A DNA stretch of 64,000 bases, taken from Spongiibacteraceae bacterium (GTDB lineage Bacteria > Pseudomonadota > Gammaproteobacteria > Pseudomonadales > Dasaniaceae). A program made the translations under genes and the position numbers. A model generated the notes under the pieces. That model worked only from the letters and a program-made list of their open reading frames with translations, was not told the DNA's origin and did not search any database. The stretch lies in NCBI GenBank assembly GCA_028280715.1, contig JANQLG010000036.1, positions 22,774 to 86,773 of the forward strand, read 5' to 3'. Shown in pieces: positions 8,729 to 17,513 of this stretch. Each line of letters begins with the position of its first letter. Positions within the stretch are counted from its first letter, which is position 1.

Positions 8729-9513
8729 TGAACGCAGCAGCCCAACAAAAAACCATTTGGTTGACCGGTGCCAGTTCCGGGATAGGCTTAGCACTTTGTG
8801 AATTGTTGTTGGCGAATGGTTTTCGTGTCATAGCGACTGTGAGAAAAGTATCAGCCTTAGCTTCCCTTGAAGCCGGGTATCCTGGTTCGCTTTTTGTTAT
8901 TAAATGCGATTTTCAGCAAAGTGGTGAAATAGAGCAGTTGCCGCAGGCTATTGCGGAACATGTTGATCACTTGGATGGCATCATTCTATCGGCCGGTGTC
9001 TGCGAATATATTAATGACGCTGCCATTGATATGCCGCTGTTACGTCGGGTGATGGAAATTAATTTTTTTGCCGCAGCACACTGCTGTCAAATTGCCCTGC
9101 CGTTTTTAAAATCTGCCACTTGTCAGCAAGATAATCATAAACCATTTATTCTGGCCGTGAGTAGTTTATCCACTGTGACTGCCTTTAGTCGTGCCGAAGC
9201 CTACGGTGCCAGTAAATGCGCACTTCGTTATTTTCTGGAATCCCTGCGTATTGACCTCTACCCGGATATCGATGTGTGTATTGTCAGTCCAGGTTTTGTT
9301 GATACACCGTTGACGGCTAAAAATGATTTTTCCATGCCCTTTATGATCACTGCCGAGCAAGCGGCAGCAAAAATTATGAAGGTGATTTACAAGCGACAAT
9401 TGCATTCGGTTTTTCCGAGGCGTCTGGCTTGGATGTTGAAATTAGTGAGCTTCGTACCTGGGCTATGGTTTCGACTTATGGCACCCAAATTGAGAAAACC
9501 TATTTCAGTCTAG
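8728..9513 (+). CDS. Classical short-chain dehydrogenase/reductase of the stress operon
   Basis: A 261-residue classical SDR. TGASSGIG is at residues 13-20, and the usual NAG motif is SAG (88-90). The catalytic Ser145/146, Tyr159 and Lys163 (YGASK) are all present. The C-terminal part has a hydrophobic helix (LAWMLKLVSFVPGLWFRLM) that could sit on the membrane, which would suit a lipid substrate. An SDR in this position is regular in rpoE-chrR linked operons; the substrate is not known to me. It overlaps the gene before by one base and ends 12 bases before the next. Confidence 0.85.
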   Translation: MNAAAQQKTIWLTGASSGIGLALCELLLANGFRVIATVRKVSALASLEAGYPGSLFVIKCDFQQSGEIEQLPQAIAEHVDHLDGIILSAGVCEYINDAAIDMPLLRRVMEINFFAAAHCCQIALPFLKSATCQQDNHKPFILAVSSLSTVTAFSRAEAYGASKCALRYFLESLRIDLYPDIDVCIVSPGFVDTPLTAKNDFSMPFMITAEQAAAKIMKVIYKRQLHSVFPRRLAWMLKLVSFVPGLWFRLMAPKLRKPISV

Positions 9514-9524
9514 AGAGCGTAATA

Positions 9525-10796
9525 ATGAAAATTGCCATCATAGGAAGCGGCATATCCGGTCTGACAGCGGCCTACTATCTCCATCAGCAGCATGAAATAA
9601 CAGTGTTTGAAAAGGCGGATCGAATCGGTGGCCATACGGCTACCATAGATGTGACCTGCGACGGACAACAGTATGCGATCGATACCGGTTTTATCGTCTT
9701 TAATGATTGGACTTATCCTAATTTTATAAAGTTGTTAGATGAGTTGGGTGTGAAATATCAGAATACCCAAATGAGCTTTAGTGTTAGTTGTAGAGAGACT
9801 GGTCTCGAATATGCAGGTAGTAATCTCAATACACTATTTGCGCAACGACGAAATCTATTCAGTCCTTATTTTTTAAAAATGATCAGGGATATTCTGAGGT
9901 TTAATCGTGAGGCTGAAGACGATTTGACTCATGGTTGGATTGATCAGGATAAGACGCTCGGCAGCTATCTGCTGGATAATGGCTATTCGAAGGGTTTTAT
10001 TTTGCATTATCTCATTCCTATGGGTGCTGCGATCTGGTCCGCTTCCAGTGAAGACATAATGGATTTTCCGCTGCACTTTTTTGTCCGCTTTTTTAAAAAT
10101 CATGGTTTATTGAACATTAAAGATCGCCCGCAATGGAAAACCATTGTTGGAGGTTCAAGAGAATATCTGCAACCGTTGACGGCAGGTTTTAGTGATCGAA
10201 TCCAGTTGAATACAAATATTAGGTCAGTGATTAGAAAACCAAGTGGTGTGGAAATTATCATGGCGAATGGGACCATACATAGTTTTGATCAAGTGGTTTT
10301 TGCCTGCCATAGTGATCAAGCTATGGCTTTACTAGCTGATGTCTCATCGCAAGAAAAGTTAACGCTGAAGGCTATTCCCTACCGGTCTAATGAAGTGATT
10401 TTGCACACAGATACCAGCTTGTTGCCTACCAGGAAAAAAGCCTGGTCGAGTTGGAATTACATGATGGATCATCTTGAGCAGCAAAAACCAACACTGACCT
10501 ATAACATGAATATTTTGCAGAATATTCAATCTGACCAAACTTTCTGTGTGACATTAAATAAAACGGATCAAATTAATCCCGATAAAATTCTTGGTTCATT
10601 TAATTACAGTCATCCGCAATTCAGTTTGGAAGGTATGGCGGCACAACAGCGTTGGCAGGAGATTAATGGTAATAATCGAACTTGGTTTTGTGGTGCCTAT
10701 TGGCGCAATGGCTTTCATGAAGATGGTGTGGTTAGTGCGCTTAATGTCGTAGAAGGAATCAATAAGGCAACAGAGAAATTGAGTGTTGCCGCATGA
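9525..10796 (+). CDS. FAD-dependent amine-oxidase-like oxidoreductase of the stress operon
   Basis: A 423-residue flavoprotein of the NAD(P)-binding Rossmann/amine oxidase type. The dinucleotide motif GSGISG begins at residue 7, followed by an acidic residue in VFEKADRIGGHTAT, as in phytoene-desaturase-like and protoporphyrinogen-oxidase-like enzymes. A C-terminal FCGAYWRNGFHEDGVVSAL segment closes the FAD site. A longer frame exists to 9429, but it overlaps the SDR gene and lacks the flavin start; the ATG at 9525 opens directly into the Rossmann fold. Homologues beside DUF1365 and a cyclopropane-synthase-like gene occur in Rhodobacter, where a related locus has been linked to the singlet-oxygen response. 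Here that role is inferred. Confidence 0.85.
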   Translation: MKIAIIGSGISGLTAAYYLHQQHEITVFEKADRIGGHTATIDVTCDGQQYAIDTGFIVFNDWTYPNFIKLLDELGVKYQNTQMSFSVSCRETGLEYAGSNLNTLFAQRRNLFSPYFLKMIRDILRFNREAEDDLTHGWIDQDKTLGSYLLDNGYSKGFILHYLIPMGAAIWSASSEDIMDFPLHFFVRFFKNHGLLNIKDRPQWKTIVGGSREYLQPLTAGFSDRIQLNTNIRSVIRKPSGVEIIMANGTIHSFDQVVFACHSDQAMALLADVSSQEKLTLKAIPYRSNEVILHTDTSLLPTRKKAWSSWNYMMDHLEQQKPTLTYNMNILQNIQSDQTFCVTLNKTDQINPDKILGSFNYSHPQFSLEGMAAQQRWQEINGNNRTWFCGAYWRNGFHEDGVVSALNVVEGINKATEKLSVAA

Positions 10797-11584
10797 ATGC
10801 TAGTGATGCCGAATTAAATAGCCACATACTAAATAGCGCCTTATATGAAGGTGTTGTTTGGCATCGTCGTTATGGTGATAAGCCAAATGAATTCACTTAT
10901 AACGTATTTATGGTCTATCTCGATTTACAGGAATTGGATCAGGTATTTGCCAGAAGCCGTTTTTGGTCACATCAAGGCCCTGCGATGGCGCGCTTAAAGC
11001 GTAGTGATTATATCGGTGATTCAGATGAAACTATTTATCATTCCGTATGCGACTATATTCGTCAGCAAACTGGCCAACAGTATTGCGGCCGAGTGCGATT
11101 GTTGACCAATCTGCGTTATTTTGGCTACTGCATAAACCCCATTTCCAATTATTACTGTTTTGATGCGCAGGGTGAGAAGTTGTTGTATGTGATCGCTGCT
11201 GTAACTAATACTCCCTGGAAACGCACGCATTATTATTTGCATCAGGTGCAATCTGAAAATGATGACTTAAATATTAATTTTAATAAGCAACATCATGTAT
11301 CGCCGTTTATGGCAATGGATATGATCTATCAGTGGCAAAGCAATGCGCCGGCAGAAAAACTATCAGTCAGTATTCAAAACTATCAGCAGCAGAAAAAAAT
11401 CTTCGAAGCCAGTCTTAGTTTACATAGAAAACCTATGACATCACGTAACATGAGAAAGGTGTTGGTCCGTTTCCCATTAATGACCGTAAAAGTAGGTATG
11501 GCTATTTATTGGCAGGCATTAAAATTATGGCTGAAAGGAGTTCGCTTTCATCCTTATCCGACTAATCAAATAGATTCGCAATAG
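10793..11584 (+). CDS. DUF1365 family protein
   Basis: A 263-residue DUF1365 protein, recognised by YEGVVWHRRYGDKPNEFTY, near the N-terminus, and LRYFGYCINPISNYYCFD in the middle. The family is almost always next to the FAD oxidoreductase and cyclopropane-synthase-like genes. Its biochemical role is not established to my knowledge; involvement in fatty acid modification is inferred from context. The start overlaps the previous stop by four bases (ATGA), which indicates translational coupling. No signal peptide; a hydrophobic helix near residue 240 could touch the membrane. Confidence 0.88.
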   Translation: MNASDAELNSHILNSALYEGVVWHRRYGDKPNEFTYNVFMVYLDLQELDQVFARSRFWSHQGPAMARLKRSDYIGDSDETIYHSVCDYIRQQTGQQYCGRVRLLTNLRYFGYCINPISNYYCFDAQGEKLLYVIAAVTNTPWKRTHYYLHQVQSENDDLNINFNKQHHVSPFMAMDMIYQWQSNAPAEKLSVSIQNYQQQKKIFEASLSLHRKPMTSRNMRKVLVRFPLMTVKVGMAIYWQALKLWLKGVRFHPYPTNQIDSQ

Positions 11585-11616
11585 GTGGCGAATTTTAAAA
11601 ATTAAAAGGGGTTTTT

Positions 11617-12915
11617 ATGAGAAGTGAAAGTATCGTTAACGATACCTTTTCATTGAAAGAGAAGAAAAGTGAATTGTCAGGTTGGTACAGGCAGTCTATT
11701 TTTCGCTGGCTTGATTCGCTTGTAGTTGGGCATTTAACAATTGTTGAGGGTGAAGAGGTTTACAATTTTGGCGATCAACATGCTGAAATATCAGCTAGAG
11801 TCCATATTAAAAATCCTGAGTGCTATCGAGATGTTATTCTGAATGGAACCGTGGGGGCCGGTGAGTCCTATATGAAAGGTCATTGGTCCTCGCCAGATTT
11901 AGTGAACTTAGTCCGGTTGATGGTGTTGAATTTGCAACAACTTAATAACCTGAACGCCAATAAAAATATCGTCAAAAAAGCAGTCGCCTGGTTGTATTCG
12001 TTGTATACAAAAAATAGCCTGAAAAACTCAAGAAAAAATATTTCTGCACACTACGATTTAGGTAACGATTTTTTCTCACTGTTTCTTGATCCCAGTATGA
12101 TGTACAGCTCTGCTATCTTTGAGCATGCCGATACTCCCCTGGAAGATGCTTCCATTGCAAAACTGGAAGCTATTTGTAAAAAATTGCAATTAACTGAAGC
12201 TGATCATGTCATTGAAATCGGCACAGGTTGGGGTGGTTTTGCTGTCTATGCGGCAGAACATTATGGTTGCAAAGTAACCACTACCACTATTTCCAAGGAA
12301 CAATTTGATTACGCTGTCGCGCAGGTGACTGAGAAGGGCTTAACCGATAAAGTCACGGTGTTGTTTAAGGATTATCGTGAATTGGAAGGAAGCTATGACA
12401 AGCTGGTTTCTATAGAAATGATTGAGGCAGTTGGTCATAAATACCTAAAAGGCTTTTTCCAAATCTGTAACCGACTGCTGAAAGAAGATGGCCTGATGTT
12501 GATTCAGGCGATCACAATATCTGATCAGCGTTATCACGTTGCGCGAAAAAATGTTGATTTTATCCAGCGATATATTTTCCCTGGTGGCTGCCTGCCGTGT
12601 AATACGATTATTGCCCAACATACTGCCGAAGATACAAGCATGCAGTTGGTGGACATCCATGATATTACTTACGATTATGCGCTGACCTTAAAGCATTGGC
12701 GTGAACGTTTTTTTGAAAAAATCGATCGTGTGAAGGCACAGGGATATAACGATGTCTTTATCCGTATGTGGGACTATTACCTCTGTTACTGTGAAGGCGG
12801 TTTTCTTGAACGTGTTATTCAAACCAGTCAATTTGTGATGGCCAAACCGCAGGCTAAGTATTGCTGGCAAACCCATCGGGGTTCGCTGGGTCATGAAAAA
12901 CGTTCAGTTGTATAA
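11617..12915 (+). CDS. Cyclopropane-fatty-acyl-phospholipid synthase family methyltransferase
   Basis: A 432-residue SAM-dependent methyltransferase acting on unsaturated acyl chains of membrane phospholipids. An N-terminal lipid-binding domain (about 1-130) precedes the catalytic domain. The latter has HYDLGNDFFSLFLDPSMMYSSA and the SAM motif VIEIGTGWGGFA. IEMIEAVGHKY and FPGGCLP motifs are typical of the family. In the ChrR-linked context the related proteins make or prepare methylated (for example furan) fatty acids rather than plain cyclopropanes; which applies here is undecided. AAAAGGGG before the ATG is a good ribosome site. It overlaps the next gene by 23 bases. Confidence 0.88.
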   Translation: MRSESIVNDTFSLKEKKSELSGWYRQSIFRWLDSLVVGHLTIVEGEEVYNFGDQHAEISARVHIKNPECYRDVILNGTVGAGESYMKGHWSSPDLVNLVRLMVLNLQQLNNLNANKNIVKKAVAWLYSLYTKNSLKNSRKNISAHYDLGNDFFSLFLDPSMMYSSAIFEHADTPLEDASIAKLEAICKKLQLTEADHVIEIGTGWGGFAVYAAEHYGCKVTTTTISKEQFDYAVAQVTEKGLTDKVTVLFKDYRELEGSYDKLVSIEMIEAVGHKYLKGFFQICNRLLKEDGLMLIQAITISDQRYHVARKNVDFIQRYIFPGGCLPCNTIIAQHTAEDTSMQLVDIHDITYDYALTLKHWRERFFEKIDRVKAQGYNDVFIRMWDYYLCYCEGGFLERVIQTSQFVMAKPQAKYCWQTHRGSLGHEKRSVV

Positions 12916-13390
12916 AAATATTGCCAACATTGTACTATTCCAGGTCGGATGGTGGTTGTGTGTGCTGGGGGGCAATAGTATTGCTCTGTTGTATACCAGC
13001 ACTTTTTTGCTGATTCACTTCTATTACTTCGTTACAGACTACCGAGAATTATGGCTGATATTGCTGTTGGCATTAGTTGGTGTAGCCATCGATACAGCTT
13101 TGATTAAACAGGGGCTGATGTCATCTCCTTCCGGTATGCCTGAGATCTGGATGATATGTCTGTGGCCGCTGTTCGCATCCACCTTAATGCATAGCCTCAA
13201 ATGGTTGGCAAAAAAGCCTATGTTGGCGGCAGCATGTGGTTCAGTGGCAGGGCCTGCTAGTTATTGGGCTGGTATCAGTTTTAGTGAAGTCAGTTGGTCG
13301 ATGTCACCGTTGTTTGCTTTGCTGGTGTTGGCGCTGATTTGGATGTTGTTATTACCTTCTATTTTTTTGCTTGTCGATGAAAAAAATTAA
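12893..13390 (+). CDS. DUF2878 family membrane protein
   Basis: A 165-residue integral membrane protein with about five hydrophobic segments. The pattern WWLCVLGGN, DYRELWLILLLALVGVAIDT and PEIWMICLWPLFASTLMHSL is that of DUF2878, a family regularly found behind the cyclopropane-synthase-like gene in these clusters. The start lies inside the previous gene (23-base overlap), which argues for tight co-expression. Function unknown; a partner in moving or modifying membrane lipid is a guess from context. Confidence 0.8.
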   Translation: MKNVQLYKNIANIVLFQVGWWLCVLGGNSIALLYTSTFLLIHFYYFVTDYRELWLILLLALVGVAIDTALIKQGLMSSPSGMPEIWMICLWPLFASTLMHSLKWLAKKPMLAAACGSVAGPASYWAGISFSEVSWSMSPLFALLVLALIWMLLLPSIFLLVDEKN

Positions 13391-14120
13391 TTCTTCACGT
13401 TCCTGGTTATACCCGTTGTTAGTTTTTTGCACGCTATTTAAGGTTTCTGGCGTTTTCGCGCATGTCGATGATCAGATTAATCTTGAGTTATCTCCCGTGA
13501 TTATTGGCGAAGCCTATATTGATGGTGAACTGGATTATCGCGAATGGCATTTTTCTAATATGAAGGGCGGCATAGAAAAGGTGTTGTATGTTGATAACAG
13601 CGATACGCCCTTTGCAGAAAAAGTGTTTGATGGTGGTAGTGATTTAACACCTGGTGTGGTCTATCGCGATTTTCGTTCAGGTCATTTCTATCAGGCGAAA
13701 TTCCAAACTGGAAGTTTGTTGTTAGGTTTTCAGAAAAATACTGATAGCGAATTGCAAAAAACTCGTATTACCAGCAAGCAGCCGCTGGTTATAGATGCAG
13801 GTTTTGATGCATTTATTCGTTCCCGTTGGCAATTGTTAGAAGACAGTGTTCAGTCTTTTTATTATGCCTTTCCTTCACGACAACGTTTGATTGAGTTAAG
13901 GGTAAAGAAAGTTGAAGTTAGCCAGTGCCAAGGACAGGGCATTGAACGCTGCTATCTTGTGAGTCCAGAGAGTTGGTTGCTACGGATTTTGGCTGAAGAT
14001 TTGTTGTTGGGTTATGACGATATGAAAAGATTAGTGGTGTTTAGCGGGATTAGTAATGTAGTAGGAGTTGATGGGAGTGCGTTGAGAGTAGATATTTTTT
14101 ATCGGTATGTTTTGGATTAG
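13377..14120 (+). CDS. Secreted protein of unknown function closing the stress operon
   Basis: A 247-residue protein I do not recognise. A signal peptide is visible (KKINSSRSWLYPLLVFCTLF, cleavage near VFA), so the mature part should be periplasmic. It contains paired cysteines near residue 185 (SQCQGQGIERCY) that could form a disulfide. The region after the signal is rich in beta strands. It starts 14 bases inside DUF2878. The ATG at 13377 is preferred over an upstream TTG. At this place other species have lipocalin-like or chalcone-isomerase-like proteins, and this could be a diverged functional stand-in. That is speculation. Confidence 0.6.
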   Translation: MKKINSSRSWLYPLLVFCTLFKVSGVFAHVDDQINLELSPVIIGEAYIDGELDYREWHFSNMKGGIEKVLYVDNSDTPFAEKVFDGGSDLTPGVVYRDFRSGHFYQAKFQTGSLLLGFQKNTDSELQKTRITSKQPLVIDAGFDAFIRSRWQLLEDSVQSFYYAFPSRQRLIELRVKKVEVSQCQGQGIERCYLVSPESWLLRILAEDLLLGYDDMKRLVVFSGISNVVGVDGSALRVDIFYRYVLD

Positions 14121-14216
14121 GGGTGATAGTTTGCGTTGTCGTGCTGATAATTCAGTTTTAAATAGATAGGTTGGCTGGGGGGCTGGTTTTTGGTTTTGAC
14201 TTTCAATTTCCCTTTT

Positions 14217-14440
14217 GTAGTCGCCGAGCATCGGAGAATTTTTTCGGCCCTTAGAGCGGCCGTATGTTTGAGCAAAAAATGATTGAATATCATTTTTTGT
14301 GAGTTCGGACCGCGTGCCGAAAGAAATTTGAGAAGCGCAGGGTACCCGAAGGGCGACGGAAATGGGTGCCGTTTCTTTTGGTTGTGTTTTCTTTGGGCAA
14401 GCAAAGAAAATGAACTCGCCTAGCTGGGCGAAACCCTATG
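14217..14440. repeat. Dispersed intergenic hairpin repeat of the CTTTGG-CAAAG type
   Basis: The 348-base gap between two convergent genes holds a composite with strong secondary structure. The core is TTTTCTTTG (14387-14395), a six-base loop and CAAAGAAAA (14402-14410), followed by CGCC-N6-GGCG (14417-14430). I know closely similar sequence (TTTCTTTGG-CAAGCAAAGAAA then AACTCGCC) as an abundant intergenic repeat in many Proteobacteria; its translated frames are common spurious ORFs. Only one copy is present here, so repetition in the genome is inferred from family knowledge. It may act as a transcription end for both genes. Confidence 0.55.
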
Positions 14441-14468
14441 TCAAAATCTACTCCAGTAATTAAAAGAG

Positions 14469-15629
14469 TTACCCCAATGCCAATTCCAACCTCTTCACAG
14501 TTTCCTCCAACCTTTCCAAACTCGCCGTATAAGCAAACCGAACATGCTCCTCCGCCAAATACCGCCCGAAATCTGTCCCCGGTGTAATCGCAATCCCATG
14601 TTCCTCCAACAATTTCAAACAAAACTCACTGCTATTATTTGAAAATTTTTGAATCCCCGCATAAAGATAGAAAGCCCCGGCTGGTTTATGGGGAATATCA
14701 AAGCCTAATTTTTGCAGTGCGGGTAACAGCAAGTCGCGGCGCTTGGCGAATTCGCCGCGGCGTTGATCTAATATGATGCTTGTCTCGGGTTCAAAGGCAG
14801 CGAGGGCCGCGTGTTGGCTGATGGTGGTAGAAGAAATAAATAAATTTTGCGCCAGCTTTTCCAGATCAGGGATAGCGTGTTCCGGTGCAACTAGCCATCC
14901 TAATCGCCAGCCAGTCATGCCAAAGTATTTAGAGAAGCTATTGATGACGAAGGCTTGGTCGGTGATTTCCAAAATTGAAGGAGCGGCTTCGTCGTAGCAT
15001 AGGCCATGGTAGATTTCGTCCACCACTAAGTGCCCCTGTTTTTTCTGGCAGAGTTGGAACAAATCGTTCAGTTGTTCTCTGGTTAAAATTTCACCGGTAG
15101 GATTGGCGGGGGAAGCGACCATGATGCCTATGGTGTTATCCTGCCAGTGTTGTCCTGCTTTGCTGGCCGATAACTGAAAGCGATCTTCGGGGCCGACGGG
15201 CACCAGCTGGCCTTCACCTTCTACCAATCGCAGAAAATGGCGGTTGCAGGGGTAGCCGGGGTCGGTCATTAACATGCCGTCACCCGGGTTAATTAGTAGG
15301 GCAGCAATCAGTAACAGCGCTCCGGAGGCACCGGAAGTGACCATAATGCGTTCAGGAGCGATATCGACACTGTGTTGTTGCTGGTAGTAATCGGAGATGG
15401 CTTGACGCAGGGGTGGAATACCGGCTGCCTGACTATAGTGGGTCTCACCGCGTGCCAGTGAGGCTAACCCTGCTTTAATAATGGGGTCGGCAGTTTCAAA
15501 ATCGGGCTCTCCGACTTCGAGGTGAATAATGTCTCTGCCCTGGGCTTGTAGTTGCTTGGCCCGATCCAGAATTTCTACCACGCGAAAGGGTTCAATATCC
15601 TTTATTCGATCTGCAAATAATGTGCTCAC
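14469..15629 (-). CDS. Class I/II pyridoxal-phosphate aminotransferase
   Basis: A 386-residue fold-type I aminotransferase. HLEVGEPDFETADPI near the N-terminus, the pocket segment ASPANPTGEILT, the DEIYHGLCYD motif and the PLP lysine in NSFSKYFGMTGWRLGW (about residue 235) are all visible. RFAYTASLERLEE at the C-terminus carries the arginine that binds the substrate carboxylate. It belongs to the aspartate/aromatic aminotransferase-like group; the exact amino acid cannot be named. It is divergent from dksA and convergent with the stress operon. No partner genes are near. Confidence 0.85.
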   Translation of the reverse strand: MSTLFADRIKDIEPFRVVEILDRAKQLQAQGRDIIHLEVGEPDFETADPIIKAGLASLARGETHYSQAAGIPPLRQAISDYYQQQHSVDIAPERIMVTSGASGALLLIAALLINPGDGMLMTDPGYPCNRHFLRLVEGEGQLVPVGPEDRFQLSASKAGQHWQDNTIGIMVASPANPTGEILTREQLNDLFQLCQKKQGHLVVDEIYHGLCYDEAAPSILEITDQAFVINSFSKYFGMTGWRLGWLVAPEHAIPDLEKLAQNLFISSTTISQHAALAAFEPETSIILDQRRGEFAKRRDLLLPALQKLGFDIPHKPAGAFYLYAGIQKFSNNSSEFCLKLLEEHGIAITPGTDFGRYLAEEHVRFAYTASLERLEETVKRLELALG

Positions 15630-15977
15630 AATTTATGCTCTACTTGACTGCCTGCGGGCAGTGTGCTGGTCTTAATGTCAAGGATATCAGATTGTGTTAA
15701 TCAATAAGTTTGTGTTGCGACAAGCGTGCCTGGATATAGCGGGTTTAGTGCGATCATTGATGCACTCTTTTAGTGGCCAATTGCAAATAAATCTGGTAGG
15801 TTTGTCGGTTTCCAAAATCCGGGCCGCTTTTTTTCAGCTGGTCAACAGGGTGTGGGAAAACCTTGTAGTAGTAGATAGTAGAACGTGTAGTAAAACGCAA
15901 AGTAAGAAACTTGTAGTAACATGATGCTGACTCTGATGGATGATGGAGTCATGCAGCGAAACCAGTGAGATTCAGCA
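15630..15977. other. Intergenic region upstream of dksA
   Basis: A 348-base divergent region between the aminotransferase and dksA. It contains several short GTAGTA repeats around 15865-15920 and no gene, strong hairpin or clear promoter that I can defend. A 76-codon open frame in it lacks coding character. Confidence 0.5.
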
Positions 15978-16418
15978 ATGCCCGACAAAAAACAATCTTC
16001 GGCTAGCAATTTCAAAAACTTTACGCCTTATAAAGTGAAAAAGGGCGAAGAGTACATGAACGAGAAACAACTTGAGCACTTTCGCCAGATTTTGCTGGCT
16101 TGGAAGGCCGAGTTGATGGAAGAGGTTGATCGCACCGTAACGCATATGAAGGATGAGGCGGCTAATTTTCCTGATCCTGCGGATCGTGCCACACAGGAAG
16201 AAGAATTCAGCCTGGAGCTGCGTACTCGCGATCGTGAAAGAAAGTTGATCAAGAAAATTGATTCAACGATTGATAAGATTGATGCCGATGACTACGGTTA
16301 CTGTGAAGCCTGTGGCGTTGAGATTGGCATTCAGCGCTTAGAGGCCCGACCGACAGCCACTCTGTGTATTGACTGTAAAACGCTGGATGAAATTAAAGAG
16401 AAGCAGCAATTGGGTTAA
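15978..16418 (+). CDS. dksA: RNA polymerase-binding transcription factor DksA
   Basis: A 146-residue DksA, which enters the RNA polymerase secondary channel and with ppGpp controls rRNA and amino acid promoters. The coiled coil covers roughly residues 33-105, with the tip aspartates Asp66 and Asp69 in the DPADRA loop. The four-cysteine zinc finger is Cys109, Cys112, Cys130 and Cys133. Length is close to the E. coli protein. The ATG at 15978 gives the usual N-terminal extension before [18 protein letters not shown]. It is followed by a terminator and gluQRS, the same order as in E. coli and Pseudomonas. The rRNA promoter at the window end is a natural target. Confidence 0.96.
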   Translation: MPDKKQSSASNFKNFTPYKVKKGEEYMNEKQLEHFRQILLAWKAELMEEVDRTVTHMKDEAANFPDPADRATQEEEFSLELRTRDRERKLIKKIDSTIDKIDADDYGYCEACGVEIGIQRLEARPTATLCIDCKTLDEIKEKQQLG

Positions 16419-16451
16419 GCCCCTTATTTGCATGCAATCAAAGAACGAAGA

Positions 16452-16485
16452 CGGGAGAGAGCGTAATGCTCTCTCCCGTTTTTTT
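16452..16485 (+). terminator. Rho-independent terminator of dksA
   Basis: A perfect 11-bp stem (CGGGAGAGAGC with its complement), a GTAAT loop and a run of seven T. Confidence 0.93.
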
Positions 16486-16511
16486 ATCCTGGTTATTCAC
16501 GGTAAACCGCC

Positions 16512-17381
16512 ATGTCTGAATATATAGGTCGCTTTGCACCATCGCCCACAGGGATGTTGCATATGGGCTCCTTGATCGGTGCTGTGGCAAGTTATCTCGA
16601 TGCTAAAGCCAATCGCGGCTTATGGTTGGTGCGCATGGAAGATTTGGATCCACCCAGAGAAATGGCCGGTGCGGCCGAAGCTATTTTGCAATGTTTGCAA
16701 GCCCACGGCATGCAGTGGGATGGCGAGGTGTTGTGGCAAAGTCAACGCCACCAGGTCTATCAGCAGACCATTGAACAATTATTAGATGAAGGGAAGGCTT
16801 TTTACTGCACCTGTTCCCGCACCGACCTTCAAACCTATGGAGGCATTTATCCGGGGATTTGTCGGGGGCATGTGTCACCACCTAATCATCAGGAGTTTGC
16901 CATTCGATTACAGGTGACTGACGAAGTGGTTGGCGTTGACGATGAAATACAGGGCCATTATCAGCAGCAGTTGGCTAAAGATGTGGGTGATTTTGTGTTA
17001 AAGCGAAAGGATGGCTTATTTGCCTATCAACTGGCGGTGGTGGTAGATGATGCCGAGCAGGGTGTCACGCATGTGATGCGAGGATCGGATTTATTGGATT
17101 CGACACCGCGGCAAATGTATCTACAGCAACAGTTGAACTTGCCAACGGTTCACTACAGTCACTTTCCTGTGCTGGTAAATAGTGATGGGCAAAAGTTATC
17201 GAAACAAACCTTTGCCCCGGCACTTGGTGAAGATGCTGCGCTGGGGAATATGCAATATGCGCTGCATTTTTTAAGGCAATCACTACCGAATAATCCAGCC
17301 TCAGTGGCTCAGTTAATGGAGTGGGCGCAGGCGCATTGGGATGTATCGGTTATTCCTCGTTGTCTACAGCTTGGTGAATAG
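16512..17381 (+). CDS. gluQRS: Glutamyl-Q tRNA(Asp) synthetase
   Basis: A 289-residue truncated glutamyl-tRNA synthetase without an anticodon-binding domain. It attaches glutamate to queuosine in tRNA(Asp). The class I signature is FAPSPTGMLHMGSL (residues 8-21). The zinc region is FYCTCSRTDL with YPGICRGH, and the second class I motif is KLSKQTF. Length equals that of E. coli GluQ-RS. It directly follows the dksA terminator, as in many gammaproteobacteria. Confidence 0.94.
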   Translation: MSEYIGRFAPSPTGMLHMGSLIGAVASYLDAKANRGLWLVRMEDLDPPREMAGAAEAILQCLQAHGMQWDGEVLWQSQRHQVYQQTIEQLLDEGKAFYCTCSRTDLQTYGGIYPGICRGHVSPPNHQEFAIRLQVTDEVVGVDDEIQGHYQQQLAKDVGDFVLKRKDGLFAYQLAVVVDDAEQGVTHVMRGSDLLDSTPRQMYLQQQLNLPTVHYSHFPVLVNSDGQKLSKQTFAPALGEDAALGNMQYALHFLRQSLPNNPASVAQLMEWAQAHWDVSVIPRCLQLGE

Positions 17382-17513
17382 TGTCGGCGCAAAGGTTTTG
17401 TGCGTCGACTTTTTGCAACTGCATGATGGCTTGCGTACTATCTGATCATGGTGAGTGCATCATCAGGGCTTTTTGCTACGATTTTTTATATATGAAATAC
17501 GTGATACCTGCCT

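Noticed and set aside
14117..14622. Two overlapping minus-strand frames (95 and 110 residues) downstream of the aminotransferase
   Set aside because: Their translations (such as LCLPKENTTKRNGTHF) are the usual spurious peptides from the dispersed hairpin repeat, and one overlaps the aminotransferase C-terminus.
15694..15924. 76-residue frame upstream of dksA
   Set aside because: No ribosome site, no family resemblance, lies in the expected promoter region.
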